Positions 1 to 8,249 are shown, counted from the first letter of the stretch. The stretch: 64,000 bases of DNA from Methanocella arvoryzae MRE50 (GCF_000063445.1 NC_009464.1:2604001-2668000), one strand, 5' to 3'. Notes: generated by a model not told the origin, from the letters alone. A program made the numbers and translations.

Positions 1-1
1 C

Positions 2-520
2 TACCTATTCAGGCGGAACATCTCCGGCCAGGAAAAAGTGTTCGTCGAGCCGGCCAAATCCACGACCATGCCCGGGCTCCACTCCCTGAAAGTTCCCGCC
101 GGCGATCTAAAAATATTCGACGAGAGCTACAGCACCGGCGGTGTCGAGCTGGTCAAGCCGGACATCGAGATGACGGCTTACCTGTCAAGCCTGGAGGGCA
201 CTCCGCTCGAGCAGGCGCTGGTCTTCTTCCCGATCTGGGCTATCCAGTACGAGTACAGGGGTACTAAGTACCCTGCCGTCATCGACGGCTCGTCCGGGGA
301 AGTCTATACCGGCCAGTTCCCGACCAGGAAAGCGGCGCCCTACCTGCTCATCGCTGCCGCGGCTTTCGGCATCTTCTTCCTGGAAGGGCTCGCCGGTTTC
401 ATCTTATCCATGGGCGCGGGAGATTCGGCTATATTCGTATGGATCATCATCCTGCTGGTCGCGCTCTTCACCATCCCGTTCGTCACAGCAGCCGCATACG
501 TCGTAGTCAGGAGGTTCTAA
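2..520 (+). CDS. C-terminal part of a zinc-ribbon-family membrane protein (5' truncated by window edge)
   Basis: The frame is open from the first bases, so the true start lies upstream; the GTG at 38 is probably internal. The visible 172 residues hold a soluble stretch with the sequence FFPIWAIQYEYRG and then two hydrophobic segments near the C-terminus. The next gene has a matching block (FYPIWMVRYKYAD followed by a VDG-TGRV stretch and membrane segments), so the two are paralogues. The next gene starts one base after this stop, with an SD (GGAGG) inside this gene's end, so they are co-transcribed. The substrate and role are unknown. An N-terminal zinc ribbon is expected by analogy but is not visible here. 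Confidence 0.8.
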   Translation, partial: YLFRRNISGQEKVFVEPAKSTTMPGLHSLKVPAGDLKIFDESYSTGGVELVKPDIEMTAYLSSLEGTPLEQALVFFPIWAIQYEYRGTKYPAVIDGSSGEVYTGQFPTRKAAPYLLIAAAAFGIFFLEGLAGFILSMGAGDSAIFVWIIILLVALFTIPFVTAAAYVVVRRF

Positions 521-521
521 C

Positions 522-1535
522 ATGAGCATATCTCTCTCCATGAACTGCCCCAACTGCGGCGGCGACGTGAGCGTCGACGAGGGGACGAAGTATACCTCAT
601 GTAAGTACTGCTCTGCGATCCTGTCCATAGAAGGCGACGACGGTGTCCGCCGCATCACCTTCAGGAATAAAGTGAGCCGAGACCAGGCGATCGCCGAGGT
701 ACGCCGGTGGTGGAAAGGTGGGTTCAAGGCCCGGGACCTGCGCCGGCGGGGCGAAGTGACCGAGTGCTATCCAATCTACGTGCCCTTCTGGCGCCTGCGG
801 GCGAGGGCGGCGGGCTGGGTTTGCGGCTACAAGACGGTCCAGCGGAACAAGCGCACCGAGAGAGTGCCGCTGGAAAAGATGGTGGCCCGGGACATGGACT
901 GGACTCAGGTAGCCAGCGACGCCGGGGACATCGGTGTCGAGCGCCTGCGCAACCTGGACGGAGAAGCGGTCATCCTCGACGAGGGGAGCATCCCCACTTT
1001 CGAGGCGACGACCTCCAGCACCGACGCGCTGAGTACCGGCCTGTCCCAGATTCGCTCTGAAGCAGTGTCCTATGCAGGCGTGCCGAGCATCACCTTCCAG
1101 CAGGTGAACGTGATTCCCCGGGGGCTGTCGCTGGTCTTCTACCCGATATGGATGGTCCGGTACAAGTACGCCGATCGCATGTATTTCGCTACCGTGGACG
1201 GTATCACCGGCCGGGTCCTTTCCGGCAGGGCGCCAGGCGACTACCTGTGGCGGAGCCTCAGCATGGCCGTCGGCATGGCCGTCGGCGGAGTCGGCATCGG
1301 CTTCAGCGCGTGGATCGGGCTTGTCATCGAGTCCGAGGGAGGCTGCGGATTGGCGCTGTTCCTGATGGCCGCAAGCCTCATTATCGCCGCCGGATCCTTC
1401 GGGTTCTTCAGGCACGGTGTAGAAATGACAGCCGGCGACGTCAAAGGCGGGTACAACCTGTTCAAGAATAACAGGCCGGATGCGGAAGACGCCGCGTTCG
1501 ACAAGATCGCGCCGTCGCTGTTCGGAGGGCGATAA
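522..1535 (+). CDS. Zinc-ribbon protein with C-terminal membrane segments
   Basis: This 337-residue protein opens with a CPNC ... CKYC zinc ribbon (about residues 9-31), continues with a long soluble domain, and ends with two predicted membrane helices around residues 245-295. It resembles the gene before it in the block that precedes the helices. The start is fixed by GGAGGT a few bases upstream and by 1-bp spacing to the previous stop. The third gene of the run also begins with a zinc ribbon, so the three look like one complex or pathway. The family resembles archaeal zinc-ribbon proteins of unknown function. A role in membrane protein handling would be a guess. Confidence 0.8.
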   Translation: MSISLSMNCPNCGGDVSVDEGTKYTSCKYCSAILSIEGDDGVRRITFRNKVSRDQAIAEVRRWWKGGFKARDLRRRGEVTECYPIYVPFWRLRARAAGWVCGYKTVQRNKRTERVPLEKMVARDMDWTQVASDAGDIGVERLRNLDGEAVILDEGSIPTFEATTSSTDALSTGLSQIRSEAVSYAGVPSITFQQVNVIPRGLSLVFYPIWMVRYKYADRMYFATVDGITGRVLSGRAPGDYLWRSLSMAVGMAVGGVGIGFSAWIGLVIESEGGCGLALFLMAASLIIAAGSFGFFRHGVEMTAGDVKGGYNLFKNNRPDAEDAAFDKIAPSLFGGR

Positions 1536-1536
1536 G

Positions 1537-2148
1537 ATGACGACAAAAATTGTACAGGTATACTGCCCGAACTGTAAGACGCCCATGTTCTCAAAACCGC
1601 AGGACGTCGACAACGTTTTTCTCTGCGACAACTGCGGGACCATGCACGTCCGCAGCAACGGCAACGTAGAAACGATCGGCTACGAGTTCGGGGCTTTCGA
1701 CGTAGATAAAAAAAGCGAAGGCGAACGCGTTTACCTGCCCTTCTGGGTGCTGAACGCGCAGTTCGACATCCACAACCTGAGCGCCCAGGGAGGCGGGCTG
1801 GGGAACCTGTTCGGCCTCCTCGGCGGCGGCCAGGACCGGCAGGGTACGATCGTGATTTACATGCCCGCCTATGACATGGATCCCGGGCATTTCAAGGACG
1901 TCTCCATGTACCATACGGGCAACCCGCCCCAGTACCGGGCATCAAAGCCCGAGCCCGGCGTCCGGAGGCTGAAGTGCGCGCTGACCGTCGAGCTCCTGCC
2001 CCAGATGGCGGACTTCATCTTCGTCACCAGCGTGGCAGAAAAGCCCGGCACCCTCCAGCGGCTCGACTACACGCTGAACATCACCGGAAAACGGTTTATC
2101 TACCTGCCACACTACCTGCAGGGAGAAAGGTATAAGCCCGGCTATTAA
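1537..2148 (+). CDS. Zinc-ribbon protein, third gene of the run
   Basis: A start at 1537 is preferred because GGAGGG lies 5 bases upstream and the ATG follows the previous stop by one base; an upstream in-frame start at 1480 would overlap that gene by 56 bases. The 203-residue product begins with a CPNC ... CDNC zinc ribbon (about residues 8-29). It then has a soluble domain with the phrase YLPFWVLNAQFDIH, which recalls the YPIWM/YPIYVPFW phrases of the preceding genes. A glycine-rich segment (GGGLGNLFGLLGGG) lies mid-protein, and no membrane helix is obvious. Function unknown. Confidence 0.75.
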   Translation: MTTKIVQVYCPNCKTPMFSKPQDVDNVFLCDNCGTMHVRSNGNVETIGYEFGAFDVDKKSEGERVYLPFWVLNAQFDIHNLSAQGGGLGNLFGLLGGGQDRQGTIVIYMPAYDMDPGHFKDVSMYHTGNPPQYRASKPEPGVRRLKCALTVELLPQMADFIFVTSVAEKPGTLQRLDYTLNITGKRFIYLPHYLQGERYKPGY

Positions 2149-2156
2149 TGCCGGGC
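2136..2156 (+). terminator. Hairpin at the end of the zinc-ribbon run
   Basis: A perfect 7-bp stem, GCCCGGC / GCCGGGC with the loop TATTAAT, spans the stop codon. Only a weak T-rich stretch follows, so a termination role is plausible but not certain. Confidence 0.45.
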
Positions 2157-2210
2157 CATTTCTCATTCCCCCGGATGGCAATCCGTATTCTACGACAACA
2201 AGTCTCCTTT

Positions 2211-2389
2211 TACCACAGAGGCACAGAGTTACGTAGAGGCTCACAGAGAGATAGCTACCACAGAGAACACAGAGACGCACAGAGATTCTTCAATGTGTTA
2301 AGCTGAAGAAATTATTCAATACAGGTCTCTGTGCGTCTCTGTGCCTCTGTGGTAAACCCTTCTCTGTGTATCTCTGTGCCTCTGTGGTG
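2211..2389. repeat. CACAGAG word-array palindrome, copy 1
   Basis: The left arm is a run of short words built on ACCACAGAGGCACAGAG. The right arm is the reverse complement (CTCTGTGCCTCTGTGGT) repeated twice, with a unique AT-rich centre around 2285-2325. The element lies between the converging ends of the zinc-ribbon genes and the PEBP gene. A second copy with the same words and a different centre is at 19727-19964. No open frame through it looks like a protein. Confidence 0.85.
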
Positions 2390-2429
2390 TATTATTACCA
2401 GTATACCCTGGGGATGGCTGTATAGCCAC

Positions 2430-3011
2430 TTATCGCCCATAAATTCCGGTCAGGCTCCCTTCTGCGATCACGTGCCCTTTCATCGCGGTCAGCAGCTGGT
2501 CTTTTGTGATCCCGGCCGGCAGGTTGAGCCTGGCGTCGAGGGCGTAGAGCTTGAAGATGTACCTGTGTGGCTTTCCCGGGGGTGGCGAAGGCCCGTTGTA
2601 GCCGGGGTTGCCCATGCTGTTCTTAGACTGGATGGCTCCGTAGTCCAGCTCTTCCTCCTGCCGTACGCCAGCGGGCAGGCTGGTGAAGCCGCTGGGTATG
2701 TTGTACATGATCCAGTGGGTGAAGGTGCCGCCAGGCGCGTCCGGGTCGTCGCAGATCAGCACATACTCACTGGCGTTTTCTACTCGAGACCAGTTCAGGG
2801 GAGGGGACATGTCGTCGCCGTCTGCCGTGTACTTCACCGGTATCCGCTCCCCGTCCTTGAATGCCGGGCTCGTGATGTCGAGCGCCATAACTTGTGTAGC
2901 CATATTATCGTCCGCCTTCAGGTCACCAGGGACTGCCTGCTGAGCACATGCTGACAAAGCAGTAGCCGTCAGCACCATCAGCAGTGCCAGTATCGCCATT
3001 ATTCTCTTCAC
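2430..3011 (-). CDS. YbhB/YbcL-type PEBP lipoprotein
   Basis: This 193-residue protein starts with a lysine-arginine N-terminus, a hydrophobic core and the lipobox LSAC (Cys22), so it is predicted to be lipid-anchored outside the membrane. The mature part carries the phosphatidylethanolamine-binding family signatures: DPDAPGGTFTHWIMYNIP in the middle, then the loop NGPSPPPGKPHRYIFKLYALD. Family members bind small anionic ligands; the archaeal and bacterial YbhB-like forms have no settled role. It is a single-gene unit that converges on the zinc-ribbon run across the CACAGAG palindrome. Confidence 0.92.
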   Translation of the reverse strand: MKRIMAILALLMVLTATALSACAQQAVPGDLKADDNMATQVMALDITSPAFKDGERIPVKYTADGDDMSPPLNWSRVENASEYVLICDDPDAPGGTFTHWIMYNIPSGFTSLPAGVRQEEELDYGAIQSKNSMGNPGYNGPSPPPGKPHRYIFKLYALDARLNLPAGITKDQLLTAMKGHVIAEGSLTGIYGR

Positions 3012-3130
3012 TTAGTCTCCCCCACGTGCCTGATACTGATCTGTCTGAGGGTCATGTTCATTATATTATTCCACGCCATCGCCGGCTTACTTTTTTATCG
3101 TTTGCGTGCATACGTAGTGTAAGTGATCTT

Positions 3131-3478
3131 ATGCCCGAAAAGAAATCTACTACCGAGAACCTGCTGGCCCGCCCGATCGATCTCGCGGGGCTCGTCGAAT
3201 ACCAGGACGGCGCAGTCGTCAGCCGGGAGATCATCCGCAAGAAAACAGGCACCGTGACCGTCTTCTCCTTCGACCAGGGAGAAGGGCTGAGCGAGCACAC
3301 CGCACCCTTCGACGCGATGGTCTACATTCTGGACGGCGAAGCCGACATCATGGTCAACCACGTGACCCACAGAGTCACGGCAGGGCAGATGATCATCTTC
3401 CCGAAGGATGCAATCCACTCGCTGACTGCAGTTAAAAGATTTAAGATGCTTCTGATTATGATCAGGTCAGAAGCATAA
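3131..3478 (+). CDS. Small cupin-domain protein
   Basis: The 115-residue protein is a single cupin barrel. It shows the family's first motif region (SEHTAPFDAMVYILDGEADI) and second motif (AGQMIIFPKDAIHSL). The first His of motif 1 (SEHTAP) and the His of motif 2 are present, so metal binding is possible. The ATG at 3131 is chosen because the upstream in-frame extension would run through the promoter region. Such stand-alone cupins may sense or bind small molecules; the ligand cannot be told from sequence. It converges with the DUF2178-like gene, with 8 bases between. Confidence 0.85.
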   Translation: MPEKKSTTENLLARPIDLAGLVEYQDGAVVSREIIRKKTGTVTVFSFDQGEGLSEHTAPFDAMVYILDGEADIMVNHVTHRVTAGQMIIFPKDAIHSLTAVKRFKMLLIMIRSEA

Positions 3479-3486
3479 CTTCTTTT

Positions 3487-3864
3487 TTACGCAAGCCCTA
3501 ACCTCTTGTACGCAATGTACGACAGGAAGTAGGTCGCCGTACTAAGGCCCCACGTCATCTGGACCAGACTGTCCATACTTATCGGAGCGCCAAGCTTCAC
3601 AGTAACCCCGAGCAGCGTCACAAGTGCGATCGCGACGATGAACCCGTTACGGGAGGCCAGAAGCGAGCACTTCGCCGACCGCTCGTCCTGGGGCTCGCCG
3701 GATCTCTTCTTTACCAGTACGCTGTAGATCGTTAGTACGACGAGCAGTGCGACTACCGCTATCGTCATCCAGAGCACGTACTGCGGATAGACTCCGGTAA
3801 CCAGCAGTATGGCGAACGTTAGTAGAATTGCGACTGATACTTTCGACTCTTCAGTTTTGAACAT
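3487..3864 (-). CDS. Small four-helix membrane protein (DUF2178-like) paired with an XRE regulator
   Basis: The ATG at 3864 has a strong SD (GAGGAGGAT) and gives a 125-residue protein with two pairs of membrane helices separated by a charged loop (KKRSGEPQDERSAKC). The gene overlaps the end of the XRE regulator by 14 bases, so the two are translated together. The arrangement of a small helix-turn-helix regulator followed by a multi-helix membrane protein is typical of DUF2178-family pairs in archaea. The membrane protein may sense a signal and hold or modulate the regulator, but that is inference. Confidence 0.75.
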   Translation of the reverse strand: MFKTEESKVSVAILLTFAILLVTGVYPQYVLWMTIAVVALLVVLTIYSVLVKKRSGEPQDERSAKCSLLASRNGFIVAIALVTLLGVTVKLGAPISMDSLVQMTWGLSTATYFLSYIAYKRLGLA

Positions 3865-4057
3865 CGGTATCCTCCTCGAATATGTCCTCAATTTTGACTC
3901 CGAAACACCTGGCCAGCCTGAACGCGAGCGACAGCGACGGGTCGTACTTCTGCTTCTCGATGGCGACGATCGTCTGCCTCGAGACACCGACCTTCTGCGC
4001 CAGGTCTTCCTGCGTCATATTGTGCCGGGCCCTCAGTTCCTTCAGGTGGTTTATCAT
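3851..4057 (-). CDS. XRE-family helix-turn-helix regulator
   Basis: From the ATG at 4057 the product is 68 residues, almost wholly an XRE/Cro helix-turn-helix (NMTQEDLAQKVGVSRQTIVA) with the conserved continuation IEKQKYDPSLSLAFRLA. This resembles the YozG-like group of minimal regulators that probably bind DNA as dimers. A longer frame up to 4135 reads through the AT-rich promoter and is unlikely. TATA-like sequence lies just upstream (4060-4110). Autoregulation of the two-gene unit is likely by family analogy. Confidence 0.88.
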   Translation of the reverse strand: MINHLKELRARHNMTQEDLAQKVGVSRQTIVAIEKQKYDPSLSLAFRLARCFGVKIEDIFEEDTDVQN

Positions 4058-4181
4058 ATATGTAAAGTATACTTTACTTTTTGTATATATAACTTTACAT
4101 TTTGTATAGCCTCTACTTGAAAACACCTTTTCCATCCACGAGTCATTATTGGAACGTTTCGTACGAGTGCCCGTACCATCT

Positions 4182-4287
4182 ACACGAAGTACCCGAAGTA
4201 CACGAAGTACTCAAAGTTCGATAATAACGGCATGCTGTAATATGATCTTATCGTAAAACTTCGCGTACTTCGTGTACCTTGTGTATG
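4182..4287. repeat. ACGAAGTAC word-array palindrome
   Basis: Three near-tandem 9-base words (ACGAAGTAC / CCGAAGTAC / ACGAAGTAC) at 4184-4210 are mirrored by GTACTTCGTGTACC at 4265-4278, with an AT-rich centre. It abuts the 373-bp repeat that follows. No copy of this word was seen elsewhere in the window. Confidence 0.7.
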
Positions 4288-4660
4288 GTCTTTCCTGTAA
4301 CTTTTTGGACAGTTCTTCTGCCAGGATATTCGCCTTGAGAACGCCTGCCATGGCAGGCGTTCAAAAGGCGAACACCGGCGACTGAGTTTTCCCTCTCCAA
4401 TCCTCTGGCCCCTCACTTTACTCCTCTCTGACCTCCTGACCTCTCTGACCTCCCAGTTTGAAAAGTCTCCCTGATCTCCGGGCACTCCCCGACCTCTAAT
4501 TTTGCCGGTACGTGTGCGCAAGCCGGGCAACAGGGAGGTTTAGGAGGAGCCGGAGATCAGAGAGAACGATCTCAGGGTGAGGTCAGAGAGGTCAGGAGAT
4601 CTGAGGAGAGGACAGTGAGGTGCCGGAGGCCAGGGAGGATCTGAATGCCGAAAATCCAAA
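4288..4660. repeat. 373-bp palindromic direct repeat, copy A
   Basis: It aligns over its full length with copy B (7252-7624), in the same orientation and with many point differences. Two parts are visible. The first is a near-perfect hairpin at about 4330-4369, with inner arms GAACGCCTGCCA and its complement and outer arms TTCGCCTT / AAGGCGAA. The second is a larger palindrome whose left arm is rich in CTGACCTCC words (4420-4500) and whose right arm is rich in GGTCAGAGAG words (4530-4620). Short open frames cross it, but none is conserved as protein between the copies. Confidence 0.9.
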
Positions 4661-4695
4661 GCGTGGTAAAAAGAATGGATACTGTTCTCCGCGCA

Positions 4696-5568
4696 TCAGC
4701 GCCCGCGCTGGTTTTCTGGCGGCGCTATGGGTATGTATTCGACGCCGGGCCGTCTGGAGCTCATCTCCATCTTGTAGAAGTCCATTAGGTCGTAGACTGC
4801 CGGGGGGATGCCAATTCTGATACACCCGCCGAACAGCTCAAGCGCCTTCTCCGGGAAGATCGGGTAGTCGTGCGTATATTTGCCGCTGACCAGCTCAGCG
4901 AGGATCGTCTCGATGTTAGGCTCGCCGCACTTGCCTTTAATAATAATGCGCACCAGTTCCTTCATCTGTTCCTGCGCCTTGCGGGCGTCGTCTGCGAGGA
5001 TGAAGGTCGTGTCGGCGATCTTTTCGGCAGGCTTTTGCCGGAGCACGCTCAGGATGGACGAGGCGGCGAAAGCGCCGTCTTTGCCTGCGAGCTGGGGATC
5101 GACCGGTCCGAGGACTGCGTGCGGGTCCATCAGGATCTCGTCTGCGGCAAGGGCGATCAGCGTGCCGCCGCTCATGGCATAGTGAGGCACTATGACGGTC
5201 TTTCTGGCAGGGTGAGACTTCAGCGCAAGGGCGATCTGGGTGGCTGCCAGTGCGATACCTCCGGGGGTATGCATGATCAGGTCGATCGGTACGTCGGGGG
5301 GAGTGGTCCTTATTGCGCGCAGCACTTCTTCGCTGTCGTCTATGTCGATGTACCTTGACAGGGGAATTCCCAGAAACGCGATCGTTTCCTGGCGATGGAT
5401 CAGCGTAATCACCTGAGACTTGCGTTCTCTGGAAATCCGCCTGAGTATCCTCTTTCTGGCCGAGTTCACCATGTAGCGCTGCAAGATCGGGATGACGAAC
5501 AGGACTACGAACAGCAATATCCACGCGTAGTTTAGCAGCCCCGAGAGTGCGGAGATGATCTCGTCCAA
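4696..5568 (-). CDS. ClpP-fold membrane protease of the serine dehydrogenase proteinase (SDH) family
   Basis: The 290-residue protein has one N-terminal membrane helix (about 14-32), a basic linker, and then a ClpP/crotonase-fold domain. The key motifs are HTPGG (100-104), the nucleophile turn AMSGGT (Ser133) and DPHAVLGPVDPQ with His150. The layout matches the archaeal SDH_protease family, which is related to SppA and ClpP. The predicted start is a TTG with weak SD; starting later would lose the membrane helix. Such proteases probably clear membrane or surface proteins. The gene sits inside the block bracketed by the two 373-bp repeats. Confidence 0.85.
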   Translation of the reverse strand: MDEIISALSGLLNYAWILLFVVLFVIPILQRYMVNSARKRILRRISRERKSQVITLIHRQETIAFLGIPLSRYIDIDDSEEVLRAIRTTPPDVPIDLIMHTPGGIALAATQIALALKSHPARKTVIVPHYAMSGGTLIALAADEILMDPHAVLGPVDPQLAGKDGAFAASSILSVLRQKPAEKIADTTFILADDARKAQEQMKELVRIIIKGKCGEPNIETILAELVSGKYTHDYPIFPEKALELFGGCIRIGIPPAVYDLMDFYKMEMSSRRPGVEYIPIAPPENQRGR

Positions 5569-5698
5569 TACCGTGTTACCAGCTCCATAATGTTATCTGT
5601 TCCCGGCTTGATAAACCAGTGGTTAAGGTTTATGCAGGTAATTAATACACTAGTACATTTTTTATCTCCGCTGCGAGACTGTTACCTACGGTGATAAT

Positions 5699-5860
5699 AT
5701 GTGTATTAGTTGCGGATGCGGAATGCCTCACGACAAGCACAATAACCCTGACCTGATCACGATGGAAGACCTGCAGAGGGCGGCGAAAGCGGCCAACATG
5801 GACGTGGACGATGCGGTCAAGAACATCGCTGATGCAGTCGGGATGAAGTGCAACAAGTGA
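5699..5860 (+). CDS. 53-residue Cys-rich small protein
   Basis: ATG at 5699 to TGA at 5860 encodes a short protein beginning MCISCGCGMPHDKHNNPDLI and ending MKCNK. The N-terminal CxxCxC plus the late Cys could bind metal. The rest (EDLQRAAKAANMDVDDAVKNI) is an amphipathic helix. A GGTGA sits just before the start. I recall similar conserved short proteins (C-G-C-G-x-P-x-D-x-H-x-N-P-D-L-I-T) in other archaea and bacteria, with unknown role. Its clean reading frame and signature make it a real gene despite the length. Confidence 0.75.
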   Translation: MCISCGCGMPHDKHNNPDLITMEDLQRAAKAANMDVDDAVKNIADAVGMKCNK

Positions 5861-5999
5861 TCGCCGGGATACCTAACAAATAACAATTTTATATTATACT
5901 TTTATTTTACGCTTTTCTTTTACATTGGGCCCTGATATAAACATTAATATCTATGAAAATCCTAATTGCCTAATCAGCGGGGAATGTAACATTAGTCAT

Positions 6000-7193
6000 A
6001 TGAAAAAACCGCTAAGTTCGACAGGTCTGAATATTCCTGTAGAAAGCTGTTCAGGCATGGCTGAGATGAGGCTGGGAAAATCGGTGTACTCAAAACGCGA
6101 GATAGGTATGGCAAGAGCGCTACGGAACGCCCGCATAGGCTTGTGGGAGTTCGATCTGGCGACGTGTACACTCACCTGTTCCGACGAAGTGTGCCGCATT
6201 ATCGGGACCGATGAACTCACCTCTACTTCAAGCGTTGAAGCTATTCTAAAAAAGTACATTCACCCGGACGACCTTGACCGTGTATCCAGGGAATTTACTG
6301 AGCTGGCCAGCTGCGCGAGCGGCACGCTGGATACGATGCTGCGCATCGTCGGCCCTGATGATTCTGTCTCTATCGTCAGAGTCGAAGGTGAGCAGATTGC
6401 CGGCCCGGACGGTAAGCCTGCCTGGCTTTTCGGGACCATCCAGGACATCACCGAGCGAATACACGCTGAAGACGAGCTGAAGGCGGCCAAGGCTCAGGCT
6501 GAGCTATACGTGGATCTGATGGGCCACGACATCAATAATATGAACCAGATTGCCATGGGTTACCTTGAGCTGGCCGATGACATCATAGAGGCCCATGGAT
6601 CGCTTGGCACCGAAGACCGGTTTTTAATCACCCGGCCTATAGAAACCCTGCGGGCAAACTCCCGGCTTATCGATAACGTCCGGAAGATACAGAAAAGTAA
6701 AGCTGGCGTCTACAAAGCCGAGGAGATCGATATCGAAAGCCTGCTCCGCGAGGTCATCTCCCGGTTTCCTGCCGTCGCAGGCCGGGACATAAAGATCACT
6801 CTTGTCTCCACCTGCTCATGCATAGTAATAGCAAATGAGCTTCTCAAGGAAGTGTTTCTGAACCTGATTGGCAATGCAATCAAGCACTCTACCGGACGGC
6901 TTTCTGTCAACGTCAGGGCCGAGAAGTACGAAGAGTGCGGGCATATGAAATGCAGGGTCGAGATTGAGGACGACGGGCCAGGCATTCCGGACGACCTGAA
7001 GATGAAGCTCTTCGACCGGCTGTCGCTGGAGAAGACCCGGGCGAGCGGCAAAGGCTTCGGCCTGTGTCTCACCAAAATCCTCGTGGACGACTTTAACGGC
7101 CGGTTCTGGGTCGAAGACCGGGTGAGCGGCGACTACACCATGGGTAGCCGGTTTGTCGTGCTGCTGCCGGCGGTCGAGAAGTGCGGGAAATAA
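6000..7193 (+). CDS. PAS-domain sensor histidine kinase
   Basis: Starting at ATG 6000 the protein is 397 residues and appears soluble. A PAS domain (about 42-155) includes LWEFDLATCTL, the PAC-like end PAWLFGTIQDITER and a short coiled linker. The phosphoacceptor helix has MGHDINNMNQ (His176). The ATPase domain shows an N box (NLIGNAIKH, about 288-296), DDGPGIP (324-330) and GKGFGL (350-355). No receiver domain or response regulator is encoded nearby, so its partner must be elsewhere. A TTG start at 5925 would add 25 residues and is less likely. The gene lies inside the repeat-bracketed block. Confidence 0.88.
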   Translation: MKKPLSSTGLNIPVESCSGMAEMRLGKSVYSKREIGMARALRNARIGLWEFDLATCTLTCSDEVCRIIGTDELTSTSSVEAILKKYIHPDDLDRVSREFTELASCASGTLDTMLRIVGPDDSVSIVRVEGEQIAGPDGKPAWLFGTIQDITERIHAEDELKAAKAQAELYVDLMGHDINNMNQIAMGYLELADDIIEAHGSLGTEDRFLITRPIETLRANSRLIDNVRKIQKSKAGVYKAEEIDIESLLREVISRFPAVAGRDIKITLVSTCSCIVIANELLKEVFLNLIGNAIKHSTGRLSVNVRAEKYEECGHMKCRVEIEDDGPGIPDDLKMKLFDRLSLEKTRASGKGFGLCLTKILVDDFNGRFWVEDRVSGDYTMGSRFVVLLPAVEKCGK

Positions 7194-7251
7194 GCTGGTC
7201 AGGATAGACAGCCCTATTGCGCTAATGAATTCACTAACATCTTCAAGTATC

Positions 7252-7624
7252 GTCTTTCCTAAAACTTTTTGGACAATTCTTCTGCCAGGATATTCGCCTT
7301 GAGAACGCCTGCCATGGCAGGCGTTCAAAAGGCGATTCCCGACAGCCGGTTTATCCTCTCCAAGCCTCCGGCTCCTCACCTTCCTCCTCTCAGACCTCCT
7401 GACCTCCCTGACCTCCCAGTTTGAAAAAAAGTCTCCCGGATCTCCGGGCACTCCCCAACCTCACATTTTCCATGGTACGGATACGCAAGCCGGACAACAG
7501 TGAGGTTTCCGAGGCACCGGAGATCAGAGAGAACGATCTCGGGGAGAGATCAGAGAGGTCAGGAGATCAGAGAGGAGGATAGTGAGGAACCGGAGGCCAG
7601 GGAGGACTTGATGATGAATCCAAA
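7252..7624. repeat. 373-bp palindromic direct repeat, copy B
   Basis: This is the full-length partner of copy A (4288-4660), same orientation. The hairpin with arms GAACGCCTGCCA is identical, while the CTGACCTCC / GGTCAGAGAG palindrome has drifted with both substitutions and short indels. It lies between the histidine kinase and the converging tRNA gene. Confidence 0.9.
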
Positions 7625-7673
7625 AAGTTACTGTAAAAAACATACAATACAAAAAATTTCAGGAAAAATGAAG

Positions 7674-7747
7674 TGGGCCCGAAGGGATTCGAACCCCTGA
7701 TCCCCGCCGTGTAAAGGCGATGTCATAACCAACTAGACCACAGGCCC
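7674..7747 (-). tRNA. tRNA-Val (anticodon UAC)
   Basis: Read on the minus strand, the acceptor arm GGGCCTG pairs with CGGGCCC (one G-U), followed by discriminator A. The anticodon stem TCGCC/GGCGG closes the loop TTTACAC, giving anticodon UAC. The T arm has the usual GTTCGAATC. The CCA end is not encoded, since the genomic bases after the discriminator are CTT. There is no intron. Confidence 0.95.
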
Positions 7748-8249
7748 GCTTACTTTTTCAATAAACACCATCATGACTCTTATACTTTTTGCATGAAAAG
7801 TGCCCGGAAGGGGGAAGCTGCGGCTGGCTGGCGGGTATCCGGGATGTTTTTCCTGCTTCTGGAGGACGATCTTATGAAAGGTAGATGCGAGGGCTTGGGA
7901 GGTATAAAAATGGATACTTTCCCTCGCATCGGGGTTTGGTTTGTTCCGGTTATCATAGGCGAGATCAAGCCCGCGTATGATCTGGACAGGGCATGTGCCA
8001 GGGAGGAAGCCCCTGCCCTGCTTGTGCAGTGATATCTTTGCTAATATAGCACAACTTCTGTGAGGTTACAGCCCCTCACACATAAATGATTGACTATTTT
8101 GTATAAATACTTTTAGTGCATGGGTGGAAATTATTGATTATAAATACGGAAAAAGTTTAAAAAATAATGTGTCGGCGTTTTACCCTTATCCGGGGTCTGG
8201 CGCACGCGAGATTAAGCTAAAAAGAAAGGGGGAAAACCCGTCTCATGGT
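7748..8249. other. Spacer with GC-rich dyads and a possible small ORF
   Basis: About 500 bases with no confident gene. The part up to about 8030 is GC-rich with short dyads (for example GATGCGAGGG near 7884 and CCCTCGCATC near 7921). The rest is AT-rich and probably holds the end of the zinc-ribbon transcript. A possible 40-codon ORF inside it is listed separately. Confidence 0.5.
7910..8032 (+). CDS. Possible 40-residue small protein
   Basis: An ATG at 7910 is preceded by GGGAGGT with six bases between, which is a very good SD. It opens a 40-codon frame starting MDTFPRIGVWFVPVIIGEIK. I recognise no family. The frame extends upstream to 7793, but the SD favours the inner start. It may instead be chance inside a structured spacer. 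Confidence 0.3.
   Translation: MDTFPRIGVWFVPVIIGEIKPAYDLDRACAREEAPALLVQ

Noticed and set aside
597-1664. A 355-codon minus-strand frame antisense to the zinc-ribbon genes.
   Set aside because: The plus strand carries clear zinc ribbons, membrane helices and SD sequences; the antisense is a shadow.
4180-4825. Open frames across the 373-bp repeat and the protease end.
   Set aside because: They are low-complexity, run through palindrome arms, and are not conserved as protein between the two copies.
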